Shown: piece after piece, positions 17,958 through 27,599 of the stretch
Layout: each line of letters begins with the position of its first letter
Numbering within the stretch: the stretch's first letter is position 1
NCBI GenBank assembly: GCA_963724625.1
Contig: CAVRVO010000013.1
Location: 434,001-498,000 of the forward strand
Direction of reading: 5' to 3'
Origin: DATBVX01 sp963724625
GTDB lineage: Bacteria > Pseudomonadota > Gammaproteobacteria > Steroidobacterales > Steroidobacteraceae
DNA: 64,000 nt
Translations under genes and position numbers: made by a program
The notes under the pieces: generated by a model
What the model saw: the letters and a program-made list of their open reading frames with translations, nothing else
Told to the model about the DNA's origin: nothing
Databases searched by the model: none

Positions 17958-18944
17958 ATGAGCAAGGTCGTGCGGGTCCATGAACACGGCGGACCAGAGG
18001 TACTGCGCATCGAAGAGCTCGACGTCGGCCAGCCCGGTGCGGGTGAGGTTCGACTGCGCATTGAGGCGATCGGACTCAACCGCTCGGAAGCCGCATTTCG
18101 CTCGGGGCTTTATCCCGTCAAGCCGAAGCTCCCAACGCTCATCGGCTACGAAGCGTCCGGAATCATCGAAGCACTCGGCGCAGGCGTGGAGGACTTCGCA
18201 GTCGGTGATCGCGTGTGTGTGCTGCCGACGTTTCGCCTCGGCGAGTACGGTGTCTACGCGGACCGGGCCATCGTGCCAGCACGTAGCATTCTCCCTGCGC
18301 CGGCCGCCCTCAGCCCGACCCAGGCCGCATCGATCTGGATGCAATATCTCACCGCACTCGCGATCATCGAGGTGGCCCATGCAACCGTGGGCGATCACGT
18401 CATCATCCGGGCAGCATCAAGCAGCGTTGGACTTGCCGCGATACAGCTTGCGAATTGGGCCGGCGCGGTGCCGATTGCGGCGACTCGTCGCGGCACGAAG
18501 TCGCAGGCCCTGCTCGAGCAGGGCGCGAAGCACGTCATCGCGACGGAAGAGAGCGACCTCGTCGCCGAGGTCATGAGGATCACCGGCGGTAAGGGCGCCC
18601 GGATTGTCTTTGATCCCGTAGGCGGGCCGTACGTCGACACGCTCGCGCAGGCCATGGCGCAGGACGGTGTGCTCTTCATCTATGGCGGCCTGAGCGGCCA
18701 GCCGACAACACATCCGCACTGGCCGGCGGCTTTCAAGAATCTCAGCATTCGTGGCTGGGTCGCCTCAACGATCTGGAATGTCCCGGACCGGTTTGCGCGC
18801 GCGAAGGACCTGATCCTGCGCGGGCTCGCTGACGGGCACCTCAAGCCGGTGATCGCGAAAACATTCCCGCTGCAGGAGATCGCCGCGGCACATCGCTATC
18901 TCGAGTCGAATCAGCAGGTCGGGAAAGTCGTCGTCACTGTGTGA
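17958..18944 (+). CDS. zinc-independent medium-chain dehydrogenase/reductase (quinone oxidoreductase-like)
   Basis: 328 residues from ATG 17958, with AGCGAGG upstream. The GroES-like N-terminal part (VRVHEHGGPEVLRIEELDVG, IGLNRSEAAFRSGLYP) is followed by a Rossmann NADPH-binding domain (AASSSVGLAAIQLA, GARIVFDPVGGPYVDTL). The zinc-ligand GHE motif is replaced by GYEASGIIEALG, which points to the QOR/enoyl reductase group rather than zinc alcohol dehydrogenases. It probably reduces quinones or enones with NADPH; the substrate is unknown. It lies 14 bp downstream of the TonB chimera. Confidence 0.85.
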   Translation: MSKVVRVHEHGGPEVLRIEELDVGQPGAGEVRLRIEAIGLNRSEAAFRSGLYPVKPKLPTLIGYEASGIIEALGAGVEDFAVGDRVCVLPTFRLGEYGVYADRAIVPARSILPAPAALSPTQAASIWMQYLTALAIIEVAHATVGDHVIIRAASSSVGLAAIQLANWAGAVPIAATRRGTKSQALLEQGAKHVIATEESDLVAEVMRITGGKGARIVFDPVGGPYVDTLAQAMAQDGVLFIYGGLSGQPTTHPHWPAAFKNLSIRGWVASTIWNVPDRFARAKDLILRGLADGHLKPVIAKTFPLQEIAAAHRYLESNQQVGKVVVTV

Positions 18945-18990
18945 GGGCGCGACGCGCCGCGTCGTCGGGACATGGAGGCCTGTAGTCGGT

Positions 18991-21027
18991 TCATTCCGGG
19001 AGGTTCATCTTGCGCAGCACTGTCTTATAGCGAGCATCTCCGCGCAGTCCTGCAAACAGCGGGTCCGTCTTGAAATTGATTAACCCGGGATCACGCTGCA
19101 CGACGGCTCGATCCAACCAGTCGAAAGCCTTGGAGCGCTCGCCGCGGTAGGCGTAGGCCTGCGCGATCTGCACAGCTGCCGTATCGTGGTACACCTCGAT
19201 CAACCGACTGAGCGCCGCATCCGACTCAGCCCGGCGCTTGTTTGCGAATGCCACGATTGCCTCTCCTTCGAGCCGGTAGTACTCGGCGGGTTCGCGCTCC
19301 ATCGCAGCGCTTGCGGCGTCGAGATGCCCTGCGTCGAGTTCAAGCAGCCCGAGCAGCAGGTGCGCTTTGGACACGGTCGGGCTGATGGCGATTGCGGTCT
19401 TGGCGGCGGCACGCGCTTCGTCCGGGCGCCGCAGGCCGTCTAGCAGCATCGCCAGTTGAATGTGGTAAATGACCCGCAGCGGGTCGAGCTCGAGGCCCTC
19501 ATGAAAATAGACCAGTGCCTCGTCCGGATGGCCGAGCGCGCGCGCGAGTTGCCCACGTCGAACCAGTGCCTCAGGGTCGCGTGGCGCGGACGCGAGCGCC
19601 TCGTCGAGCTGCGTCTTCGCAGCAGCCCAATCCCAAAAGATGAGGGCAAGATTGCTACGTACGTTGTGGGCTAACCGCAGGGTTGGATCGAGGCGAAGGG
19701 CCTCATCCACCTCGGCGCTGGCGCGGTCTAAGCTCGTCGTTGCGCCGCTCCCGAACGTGGCGACGTACACGTAGGCGCTAGCAAGCTCGGCGTGGGCTGG
19801 TGCGAAGTCCGGCGCCAGCGCGATGGCCTGCGTGAGGCACGCGATGCCCCGCTCGACGTCAACATTGCTCGCGCGCCGGGCGAAATACTGTCCCTGCAAG
19901 TACAGGTTGTAGGCGTCGGTGTTGTGCGGCTCGGACTCGGCTTTCACCGGGGTCGACAGTAGCTTGACCTGGAGCGCCTTTACGACCGCCGCGGCGATCT
20001 CGTCCTGGACCTTGAACACGTCCTTGAAGTCGCGGTCGTACGTCTCCGACCACAGGTGTACACCGTCCTTTGCCCGGATTAGCTGCGCCGTGACGCGCAT
20101 CGTGCGGCCCGCCTTGCGGACGCTACCCTCAAGCAGATGCGCCACGTGCAGCGTGTTGGCGATCTCGGCGATCGTCACCTGCTTGCCCTTGAAGTAGAAA
20201 GATGAGGTACGCGCAATCACCTCAAGTCCGTGGGTCTTGGCGAGCAGGTTGAGGAGCTCCTCGCTCAAGCCGTCCGAGAAGTACTCCTGATCGTGCTTCT
20301 CGCTCATGTCCACAAACGGCAGCACGGCGATCGACTTCTCCGGAATCTGAACGGGCGTGACCTGGGCAGGCTGCGCAGACGCCTGTTTCGCTCCGGCATC
20401 ACGCTTCGACAGCACGAACTTGTCCACCGCGAAGTAACCGAGACTGATGACGGCGACCGCCGCGATCATCAGCAGCACCCATTGCGTTTGTCGTGATGTG
20501 GTTGGGCTGGAGGCAGGTGCGGCCGCAGCGTGCCGGACTGCGGCGGCTAACGGCCTGGCCTCTACGGATGCATGAGCCGCTTCGGGCGACAGCAGACGCC
20601 TTATCCGTTCGACGAATGCGGGAGGTGCATCGCCTCCGGGCAGGCGTGTCCACTGCACCGCCCGGAACGCGTCAGGGACAAAGGCTTCCTGATCGCGCGT
20701 CCCATCAACGACGACGGGCACCAGAAAAGGCTTTTGCTCGGCCATATGGTGTGTACGTTCGATGGCGAGCTTCCACTCGTGCCGAAAGTAGCCCTCAAGC
20801 CGCTCCTGCGTGTGCTGGGAGACAATCGGAACGAATAAGGCGCAGTCGTGGATCTTCTGCCGGATCTTCTGGTCCCACGCGTCCCCGCCCCGCAGCTCGG
20901 TCTGATCGAGAAAAACCTCGATGCCCGCCGCGCGCAGTGCCTCGCAAATCTTCTGCGCAGACTCCGCATCCTGTGAGGCGTAGCTCAGGAATACCGCGTG
21001 CGATGGCTCACTCACCAGTGGGATCAC
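18991..21027 (-). CDS. TIR domain protein with transmembrane helix, TolB-like (FlgO-type) domain and TPR repeats
   Basis: 678 residues, GTG start at 21027 (a second GTG at 21015 is also possible). Residues 10-145 are a TIR domain (HAVFLSYASQDAESAQKI, EVFLDQTELRGGDAWDQKI) with Glu84 in YFRHEWKLAIE, where the catalytic Glu of NADase TIRs lies. A transmembrane helix covers about 182-203. Residues 230-345 match the TolB-N/FlgO-like module (KSIAVLPFVDMSEKHDQEYF, LLEGSVRKAGRTMRVTAQLI), and residues 365-660 are TPRs. The predicted topology is a cytoplasmic TIR with a periplasmic sensor part. It stands alone between convergent neighbours. It may be an immune or stress signalling protein; catalytic activity is unproven. 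Confidence 0.88.
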   Translation of the reverse strand: MIPLVSEPSHAVFLSYASQDAESAQKICEALRAAGIEVFLDQTELRGGDAWDQKIRQKIHDCALFVPIVSQHTQERLEGYFRHEWKLAIERTHHMAEQKPFLVPVVVDGTRDQEAFVPDAFRAVQWTRLPGGDAPPAFVERIRRLLSPEAAHASVEARPLAAAVRHAAAAPASSPTTSRQTQWVLLMIAAVAVISLGYFAVDKFVLSKRDAGAKQASAQPAQVTPVQIPEKSIAVLPFVDMSEKHDQEYFSDGLSEELLNLLAKTHGLEVIARTSSFYFKGKQVTIAEIANTLHVAHLLEGSVRKAGRTMRVTAQLIRAKDGVHLWSETYDRDFKDVFKVQDEIAAAVVKALQVKLLSTPVKAESEPHNTDAYNLYLQGQYFARRASNVDVERGIACLTQAIALAPDFAPAHAELASAYVYVATFGSGATTSLDRASAEVDEALRLDPTLRLAHNVRSNLALIFWDWAAAKTQLDEALASAPRDPEALVRRGQLARALGHPDEALVYFHEGLELDPLRVIYHIQLAMLLDGLRRPDEARAAAKTAIAISPTVSKAHLLLGLLELDAGHLDAASAAMEREPAEYYRLEGEAIVAFANKRRAESDAALSRLIEVYHDTAAVQIAQAYAYRGERSKAFDWLDRAVVQRDPGLINFKTDPLFAGLRGDARYKTVLRKMNLPE

Positions 21028-21156
21028 CCTGAAAGGCCGTCGGAGGTCTTCTCATCGGCTCCGTGGCCAGCAGCTTAGCCCAAGTGGCTCAGTTTGGCCG
21101 AGCTGGGTCCACCGGCTGAGAGGAAAACCGGTGACGATTGCCAGGGCGCGCGGGGT

Positions 21157-22585
21157 TCAGCGATTTGGAAAGTCGATCGCGCGCTTGTCGGCGGCGAGCG
21201 CCGCTTCGTGCACAGCTTCGCTGAGCGTGGGATGCGCATGGATCGTGCGTTGCAGGTCTTCGGTACTCGCTGAGTATTCCATCGCAAGCACGGCTTCGGC
21301 GATCAGCTCACCGGCCATTGGACCGATGATGTGCACACCCAGGATTTCGTCGTCGTCCGAGGCCGAGACGATCTTGGCAAAGCCGGCCGTTGCTTCCATG
21401 GCGCGCGCGCGGCCACTCGCCATGAAAGGAAATGTCCCGGTCTTGTAGGCACGACCGCTCTGCTTCACCTGTTCTTCGGTCTGTCCGACCCAGGCAATCT
21501 CCGGCGCGGTATAGATCACGGAGGGAATCGTCTTGTAATTCACCTCGGAGAATTTACCGGCGATCAGGTCCGCGACCATCGCGCCCTCTTCCTTACCCTT
21601 GTGTGCAAGCATTGGTCCGCGCACGGCATCGCCGACCGCCCACACGCCTTCGACGCTGGTGCGGCACTCGTGGTCCACCTTGATGAAGCCACGCTCGTCG
21701 AGCTCAACGCCCGTCTGGGGGCCGAGCAGGTCCGCGGTGTAAGGGCGGCGTCCGATGGCGACCACGAGCCGGTCCACTTCGATCGACTGCTCGCCCTTGG
21801 CAGTCGGCGAAACGGACGGCGACAGTGCCGTTCGCGATGGTCGCGCCCGAAACCTTGGCGCCCAGGCGGATATCGAGTCCGAGCTTCTTGAAATGGCGTA
21901 GCGCTTCCTTGGCGAGTTGCTGGTCCGCGATGGGCAGAAACTCTGGCAGCGCCTCCAGGACCACCACCTCGCTGCCGAGGCGGCGCCAGACGCTGCCGAG
22001 TTCGAGCCCGATGACCCCCGCACCGATCACGCCCAGGCGCTTCGGCACGGAAGTGAAATCGAGCGCGCCCCACGAATCGACGATCTGCTCGCCACTGAAA
22101 GGCACGCTCTTCAATTCGGTTGGAATCGATCCCGAGGCAAGCACAACGTGCTTGGCCTCGAACTCCTTCTTCGAACCATCGGACGCCGTATATTCCACGC
22201 GCCGATCGGCGAGGAGCTTCCCGTGGCCCTGCAAGCCGGTCACGCCCGCTGACTTGAACAGCGCCGTGATACCGGACGTACTTGCCTTGACGATCGCGGC
22301 TTTGCGCTTCTGCATGGCCGCGACATCAACACTCACATCGCCAACCCGAATGCCGTGCGTGGCGAACTCGGTCTGCGCGCGGTGATAGAGCTCGGTCGAT
22401 TCGAGCAACGCCTTGGAGGGAATGCACCCCGCGTTGAGGCACGTGCCGCCGAACGCGTAGCTGCCATCGCGGTTCTTCCACTCGTCGATGCAGGCGACCT
22501 TGAGCTTGTTCTGGCCGGCTCGAATCGCCGCGGGATAACCCGCCGGTCCGGCGCCAATCACGATCACATCGAATGCGTCCGCCAT
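21157..22585 (-). CDS. lpd: dihydrolipoyl dehydrogenase (E3), frameshifted in this sequence
   Basis: FAD-dependent E3 that reoxidises lipoamide of the adjacent 2-oxoglutarate dehydrogenase. From ATG 22585 the frame reads FDVIVIGAGPAGYPAAI and the redox-active GGTCLNAGCIPSKALL, through GVIGAGVIGLELGSVW, then leaves frame near 21802. The remainder is in another frame (GEQSIEVDRLVVAIGRRPYT, WAVGDAVRGPMLAHKG) to the active-site His region IHAHPTLSEAVHEA and stop at 21157. Removing one base near 21802 gives RFADAKGEQ and 475 residues, the family length. It lies 13 bp after sucB. The gene as written encodes no intact protein. Confidence 0.93.
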
Positions 22586-22598
22586 GTCACTTCCTGTT

Positions 22599-23852
22599 TC
22601 AGATTCCCACCAGCATTCGCGCCGGATCCTCGAGGCATTCCTTGACCGTGACGAGGAACTGCACGGCGTCGCGTCCGTCGATGATGCGATGATCATAGGT
22701 GAGCGCCACATACATCATCGGCCGCACCACCACCTGGCCATCGACAACCATTGGACGCTCCTGGATCTTGTGCATGCCGAGGATTGCGCTCTGCGGCGAG
22801 TTGACGATAGGCGTCGACATCAACGAACCGAATACGCCACCGTTGGTGATGCTGAAGGTCCCACCGGTCAGTTCCTCGAGCTTGATCGTGCCGTCGCGCG
22901 CCTTGCCGGCATATTCGCCAATCGTCTTTTCGATCTGCGCGAAGCTCATCCGGTCGGCATCGCGCAGGATTGGGACCATCAGGCCGCGATCGGTGGAGAC
23001 GGCGACGCCGATGTCGTAGTACTCGTGATAAACGATGTCGCTGCCTTCCACGGAGGCATTGACGACCGGGAAGCGCTTGAGTGCCTCGATCGATGCCTTC
23101 ACGAAGAACGACATGAAGCCTAGTCGCACGCCCTGCTCCTTCTCGAAACGATCCTTGTAGCGGGCACGCAGATCCTGGACTGCCTTCAAGTCGACTTCAT
23201 TGAACGAGGTGAGCAGCGCCTGCGTCGACTGCGCCTGCACCATGCGCTCCGCGATGCGGGCGCGAAGACGCGTCATGGGTACGCGCTTCTCGGCGCGTCC
23301 GGACGATGCTGCGGGCCTGGTCATTGCTGGCGCCGGTTGACGCGACTCCGGTGCCAGAGGCTTCTCGCCCATGTAATTCACGACATCTGACTTGGTAATT
23401 CGGCCATCCCTGCCCGAGCCTGCAATCTGGGTTGGGTTGAGCTGATTCTCTTCGACCATGCGTCGTACCGACGGACTCAGCTTCGATGCAGAACCATCAT
23501 CCTTCGGCTTGGCCGTCTCCTGGGCAACGCGCGCTACTGGCGGTACAGCACCAGCACTCTTCACGGCCGCCGCCTCTGTTTTCGGTGCGGACGGTTTGGA
23601 CGGTGCGGCAGCGGGGCCTTCCTCCAGAATCGCGAGCACCTGGCCGCTGGTGACGGTCGCGCCGTTGTCGACCTTCAGTTCCTTGACGATACCAGCGGTC
23701 GGCGCAGGCACTTCCAGCACGACTTTGTCGGTTTCCAGATCGACCAGGTTTTCGTCGCGCTGCACGGCATCGCCGGGCTTCTTGTGCCACGCGACCAAGG
23801 TCGCATCTGCCACGGATTCCGGCAGCTGCGGCACTCGCACTTCGATGCTCAT
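22599..23852 (-). CDS. sucB: dihydrolipoyllysine-residue succinyltransferase, E2 of 2-oxoglutarate dehydrogenase
   Basis: 417 residues from ATG 23852. The N-terminal lipoyl domain has Lys43 in LETDKVVLEVPAP. After an Ala/Pro-rich linker comes the E3-binding domain (SPSVRRMVEENQLNPTQI), then the catalytic acyltransferase domain ending in LTYDHRIIDGRDAVQFL, with the active His and Asp. The open frame extends upstream, but the lipoyl domain fixes the start. The start overlaps the sucA stop by 4 bp (ATGA). Confidence 0.97.
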   Translation of the reverse strand: MSIEVRVPQLPESVADATLVAWHKKPGDAVQRDENLVDLETDKVVLEVPAPTAGIVKELKVDNGATVTSGQVLAILEEGPAAAPSKPSAPKTEAAAVKSAGAVPPVARVAQETAKPKDDGSASKLSPSVRRMVEENQLNPTQIAGSGRDGRITKSDVVNYMGEKPLAPESRQPAPAMTRPAASSGRAEKRVPMTRLRARIAERMVQAQSTQALLTSFNEVDLKAVQDLRARYKDRFEKEQGVRLGFMSFFVKASIEALKRFPVVNASVEGSDIVYHEYYDIGVAVSTDRGLMVPILRDADRMSFAQIEKTIGEYAGKARDGTIKLEELTGGTFSITNGGVFGSLMSTPIVNSPQSAILGMHKIQERPMVVDGQVVVRPMMYVALTYDHRIIDGRDAVQFLVTVKECLEDPARMLVGI

Positions 23853-26725
23853 GAGCTTTTCCTGATCGCGATAGTCTTGAGTCGTGCCGTTTCCTGGGCG
23901 GTGTCTTCGATGGCAGTGGCGCGCAATGCGGCTTCGACGAGGGCGAGCTGCTGTTCTTCGTGCAGCTCGTGAATACCCGTTGCTGGCGCGGCCGCTGGTG
24001 CACGACCTGCGTACAGCAAAGTGTGACGCGTACTGAGCGGTCCCTGCAGGCGATGGCGGATCTGGTACCACGCACCCTGGTTCTGCGGCTCCTCCTGGCA
24101 CCATACGATCTCGCGAGCATTCGGGTAGTGCTTGAGGACCGCTGCGTATTCGTCGGTTGGGAACGGATAGAGCTGCTCGATGCGAACCAGCGGAATGTCG
24201 CGCAGCTCGTGCCTGGTGCGTTGCTCGAGCAGATCGAAATACACCTTGCCGCTGCAGAACACGACCCGTTGAACTTGTGCAGGGGCACGTTCCGCCGGAT
24301 CGTCGATAACGGTACTGAACCGGCCGTCGGTCAGTTCACTGAGCTGCGACACCGACTGCTTGTGACGCAGCAGGCTCTTCGGTGTCATCACGATCAGCGG
24401 CTTGCGGAACGAACGCACCATCTGTCGGCGCAACATGTGAAACATCTGCGCCGGTGTCGACGGCACGCACACCTGCATGTTGTTCTCGGCGCACAGCTGC
24501 AGGAAACGTTCAAGGCGCGCCGATGAGTGTTCAGGCCCCTGCCCTTCATAGCCGTGCGGCAGAAAGAGTGTGAGTCCGCAGAGCCTGCCCCACTTCGCTT
24601 CGCCCGAACTGATGAACTGATCGATGATCACCTGCGCGCCGTTGGCGAAATCGCCGAACTGGCCTTCCCACACGACGAGCGTCGCGGGGTCGGTGGTCGA
24701 AAAGCCGTATTCGAAGCCCATGACGGCCTCTTCGGAGAGCACCGAGTCGATGACGGCGAAGCGCGTCTTGCGCTCGCCGATCCGCTGCAGGGGGATGAAG
24801 GGTTCACCGTTGCGTTGATCGTGCAGCACCGCGTGCCGATGAAAGAATGTGCCGCGGGCACTGTCCTGGCCCACGAGGCGCACAGGCGTTCCCTCGTTGA
24901 GCAGGGTGGCATAGGCCAGCGTCTCCGCGCAGCCCCAGTCGAGTGACAGGTCGCCTGCGAGCATCTTCTCGCGGTTGGAGATCACCTGCGCGACGCGCGG
25001 ATGCAGCGTGAATCCTTCAGGAACCGTCGTCAGGCGTTTGCCGAGTGTCCGCAGCGTTGGGAGATCGACCGCGGTACGCACGTTCTCGTGCCAATTAGCA
25101 TTGAGATATCGCGTCCAGTCGACCGTGTACTTGTTGCCAATGAGGCCGAGCGAAGCACGCGCCTGCGGTTTACCTTCATCGAGCCCGCGTCGATACTGTT
25201 CGACGATTCCGCCCGCTTGGTCCTCGCTGAGAAGCCCCTCGGAGATCAGGCGGTCCGCGTAGATCTTGCGGGTGCTCGGATGCTTGCGGATCGTCTGGTA
25301 CATCATCGGTTGCGTGGCCGCCGGCTCGTCGGCTTCGTTGTGGCCATGGCGACGGTAGCAGACGAGATCGATGACGATGTCCTTGTGAAAGCGCATACGG
25401 TATTCGAGCGCGAGCCGCGTCACGAAGACGACCGCCTCCGGATCATCACCGTTCACGTGGAAGATCGGCGCTTCGATCATCTTGGCGACATCGCTCGAGT
25501 AGTGTGTTGAGCGGCAATCGCGTGGATCGCTCGTGGTGAAGCCGATCTGGTTATTGATGATGATGTGTACCGTGCCGCCGGTGTAGAAGCCACGAGCCTG
25601 TGAGAGCTGCAGGGTTTCCATCACCATGCCCTGCCCGGCAAACGCCGCATCGCCGTGCATCAGCACCGGCAGGATCTTGTCACCCTCGCTGTCGCCGCGC
25701 CGCTCCTGACGTGCACGCACCGAGCCCTCGACCACAGGGTTCACGACTTCAAGATGCGACGGGTTGAAGGCGAGTGCCACGTGCACGTTGCCGCCCGGCG
25801 TTTTCAGGTCCGCGGAGAATCCCTTGTGGTACTTGACGTCGCCCGACCCCTTGCCGGGGTCGCCCTCGTATTTACCCTCGAACTCGGAGAACAGACTCGC
25901 CGGTGATTTGCCGAGGAGATTCACGAGCACATTGAGCCGGCCACGGTGCGCCATGCCGAGCACGCTCTCTTCGACGCCGCTTACGCCGCCTTGCTGAATG
26001 AGGTCATCGAGCAGCGGGATGAGGCTGTCCCCACCTTCGAGAGAGAAGCGCTTTTGACCGACATACTTCGTATGCAGGTAGCGTTCGAGGCCTTCCGCGG
26101 CCGTCAGTTGCCACAGGATGCCGCGCTTCTCCTCGGCGCTGAACCGATGCAGCACGCGTCCATCCTGGTAGCGATCCTGCAGCCACAGGCGTTCTTCCGA
26201 ATCCGATACGTGCGCGAACTCGGCGCCGATCGTGTCGCAGTAGATGTGCTTCAGCTGCGCCAGGATGTCGCGCAGCTTCATGAAGCGCGGGATGGCCGCG
26301 GTGCGGCTCCCTGTAAAGAATTCCGAATCTAGATCGGACCTCGAGAGTCCGAAGTAGTCGAGCTCGAGTACGCGCGGAACCTGGCGTTGCACCAGTCCGA
26401 GCGGATCGAGGTTAGCGATCAGGTGCCCACGATTCGCATACACCTGGATCAGGCGCGAAACGGCGCCCTGCTTGGCGCTCGCCTCGTGGCTGTCCGTGGA
26501 GGCCGCGGACCGCGTCTCCTTCGCCCGCCGCAGGAGCTCGGCGATGATCGGGCCGTGGGGGATCTCGTTGCCCGCGCCGGCCTTAAGACGCGTGAAGTAT
26601 TCACGCCATTCCAGCCCCACCGACTCTGGGTCGAGCAGAAAACTCTCGTAGAGCGCTTCCACGAACGGAGCGTTACCGCCATACAGCGGTGAGCTCGCGT
26701 ATTGGTCGCGCAGGGAGTCTGTCAT
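23849..26725 (-). CDS. sucA: 2-oxoglutarate dehydrogenase E1 component
   Basis: Thiamine-diphosphate-dependent decarboxylase of the TCA cycle. ATG 26725 (MTDSLRDQYASSPLYGGNA) gives 958 residues, close to E. coli SucA. Seen in order: the N-terminal E2-binding segment (APFVEALYESFLLDP), HRFSAEEKRGILWQLTAAEG, the ThDP region GMAHRGRLNVLVN and HGDAAFAGQGMVMETLQLSQ, and the transketolase-type C-terminal half (QFGDFANGAQVIIDQFISSG, LPHGYEGQGPEHSSARLERF). It is first of the sucA-sucB-lpd operon; no succinate dehydrogenase genes adjoin it. Confidence 0.98.
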   Translation of the reverse strand: MTDSLRDQYASSPLYGGNAPFVEALYESFLLDPESVGLEWREYFTRLKAGAGNEIPHGPIIAELLRRAKETRSAASTDSHEASAKQGAVSRLIQVYANRGHLIANLDPLGLVQRQVPRVLELDYFGLSRSDLDSEFFTGSRTAAIPRFMKLRDILAQLKHIYCDTIGAEFAHVSDSEERLWLQDRYQDGRVLHRFSAEEKRGILWQLTAAEGLERYLHTKYVGQKRFSLEGGDSLIPLLDDLIQQGGVSGVEESVLGMAHRGRLNVLVNLLGKSPASLFSEFEGKYEGDPGKGSGDVKYHKGFSADLKTPGGNVHVALAFNPSHLEVVNPVVEGSVRARQERRGDSEGDKILPVLMHGDAAFAGQGMVMETLQLSQARGFYTGGTVHIIINNQIGFTTSDPRDCRSTHYSSDVAKMIEAPIFHVNGDDPEAVVFVTRLALEYRMRFHKDIVIDLVCYRRHGHNEADEPAATQPMMYQTIRKHPSTRKIYADRLISEGLLSEDQAGGIVEQYRRGLDEGKPQARASLGLIGNKYTVDWTRYLNANWHENVRTAVDLPTLRTLGKRLTTVPEGFTLHPRVAQVISNREKMLAGDLSLDWGCAETLAYATLLNEGTPVRLVGQDSARGTFFHRHAVLHDQRNGEPFIPLQRIGERKTRFAVIDSVLSEEAVMGFEYGFSTTDPATLVVWEGQFGDFANGAQVIIDQFISSGEAKWGRLCGLTLFLPHGYEGQGPEHSSARLERFLQLCAENNMQVCVPSTPAQMFHMLRRQMVRSFRKPLIVMTPKSLLRHKQSVSQLSELTDGRFSTVIDDPAERAPAQVQRVVFCSGKVYFDLLEQRTRHELRDIPLVRIEQLYPFPTDEYAAVLKHYPNAREIVWCQEEPQNQGAWYQIRHRLQGPLSTRHTLLYAGRAPAAAPATGIHELHEEQQLALVEAALRATAIEDTAQETARLKTIAIRKSS

Positions 26726-26863
26726 TGCTTGAAAATCAATGGCCTGGGAAGCATTCAGGGCGCGGTAGTGTAGCTGAACCTGATGCGCTTGAGAAACGCG
26801 CCGAGCTTCAGGAGTTGGAGTTGAGCGCCCGAAAAGCAAGAGCGCCCGAGAGGCGCGGGAGCG

Positions 26864-27403
26864 TCACGTCAGCGTCGCGAACATCGACAGTTCGTAGAGC
26901 ACCAGGATCACGTAGACGATCAGCGTCGCGTACAGGCCCTGCACGACCTTGATGCGCCCGAAAAGCCGCAGGCGCGACAGCGCAACGAGCAGAATCACGC
27001 CGCCACCAGTCAATGCCATCTTCACCGCAGCAAACATCGCTACGTCCCGATAGAAGAGCGCAGCCATCAATGGGTTCGCTTCCTCGGCTCCCAGGAGCAG
27101 AAGGTTGATCGTGAGGAAGGCATCGGCAAACGACAGGAGCAGGATGGCGATCGCAATGGCGAGGAGGTGCGATTCATGCCAGTCGAGTACCGGGAGCGAG
27201 TGATCGCCCATTCGTCGCATATAGCGACGACGCGGCCGAAAGCCGCCGTAAAGCACCGACCAGACGCTGAGCCGGCGCCGGTCCGGTGAGGAGCGACGAT
27301 CGGCCGGCACGCCAGGTCCCACGAGCCGTGTGCCCAGCAGTTGACTTAAGACAAGCTGAGACATCGGCGAGCCATCATCGGCTCCCGACTTCTTCCCCTT
27401 CAT
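26864..27403 (-). CDS. DUF5658-type membrane protein
   Basis: 179 residues from ATG 27403, with GGGAG upstream. The N-terminal half is basic, with the conserved element DRRSSPDRRRLSVWSVLYGG followed by FRPRRR. The C-terminal half has three predicted membrane helices, including LSFADAFLTINLLLLGAEEA followed by NPLMA, the signature of the DUF5658 family. The function is unknown. It lies upstream of sucA on the same strand with a 138-bp gap, so it may share transcription but is not an obvious operon member. Confidence 0.8.
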   Translation of the reverse strand: MKGKKSGADDGSPMSQLVLSQLLGTRLVGPGVPADRRSSPDRRRLSVWSVLYGGFRPRRRYMRRMGDHSLPVLDWHESHLLAIAIAILLLSFADAFLTINLLLLGAEEANPLMAALFYRDVAMFAAVKMALTGGGVILLVALSRLRLFGRIKVVQGLYATLIVYVILVLYELSMFATLT

Positions 27404-27599
27404 TCTCGCTCCCGAGCTGACACAGATTTCGCTCGAGGGAATGTGATGCAAACCCGGGGCCAGTCGCGGGCGGGCTCCGCGTTCAAGGGCTTGGCAAAAG
27501 CCAGTCCGACGCCAGCTTCGGGACTGTAAAACCCGCCGACGAATATCTCCGCACGATCCGGATGGAACCGCCCTGACCGCTGCCGTACCTTAGCCCGCC

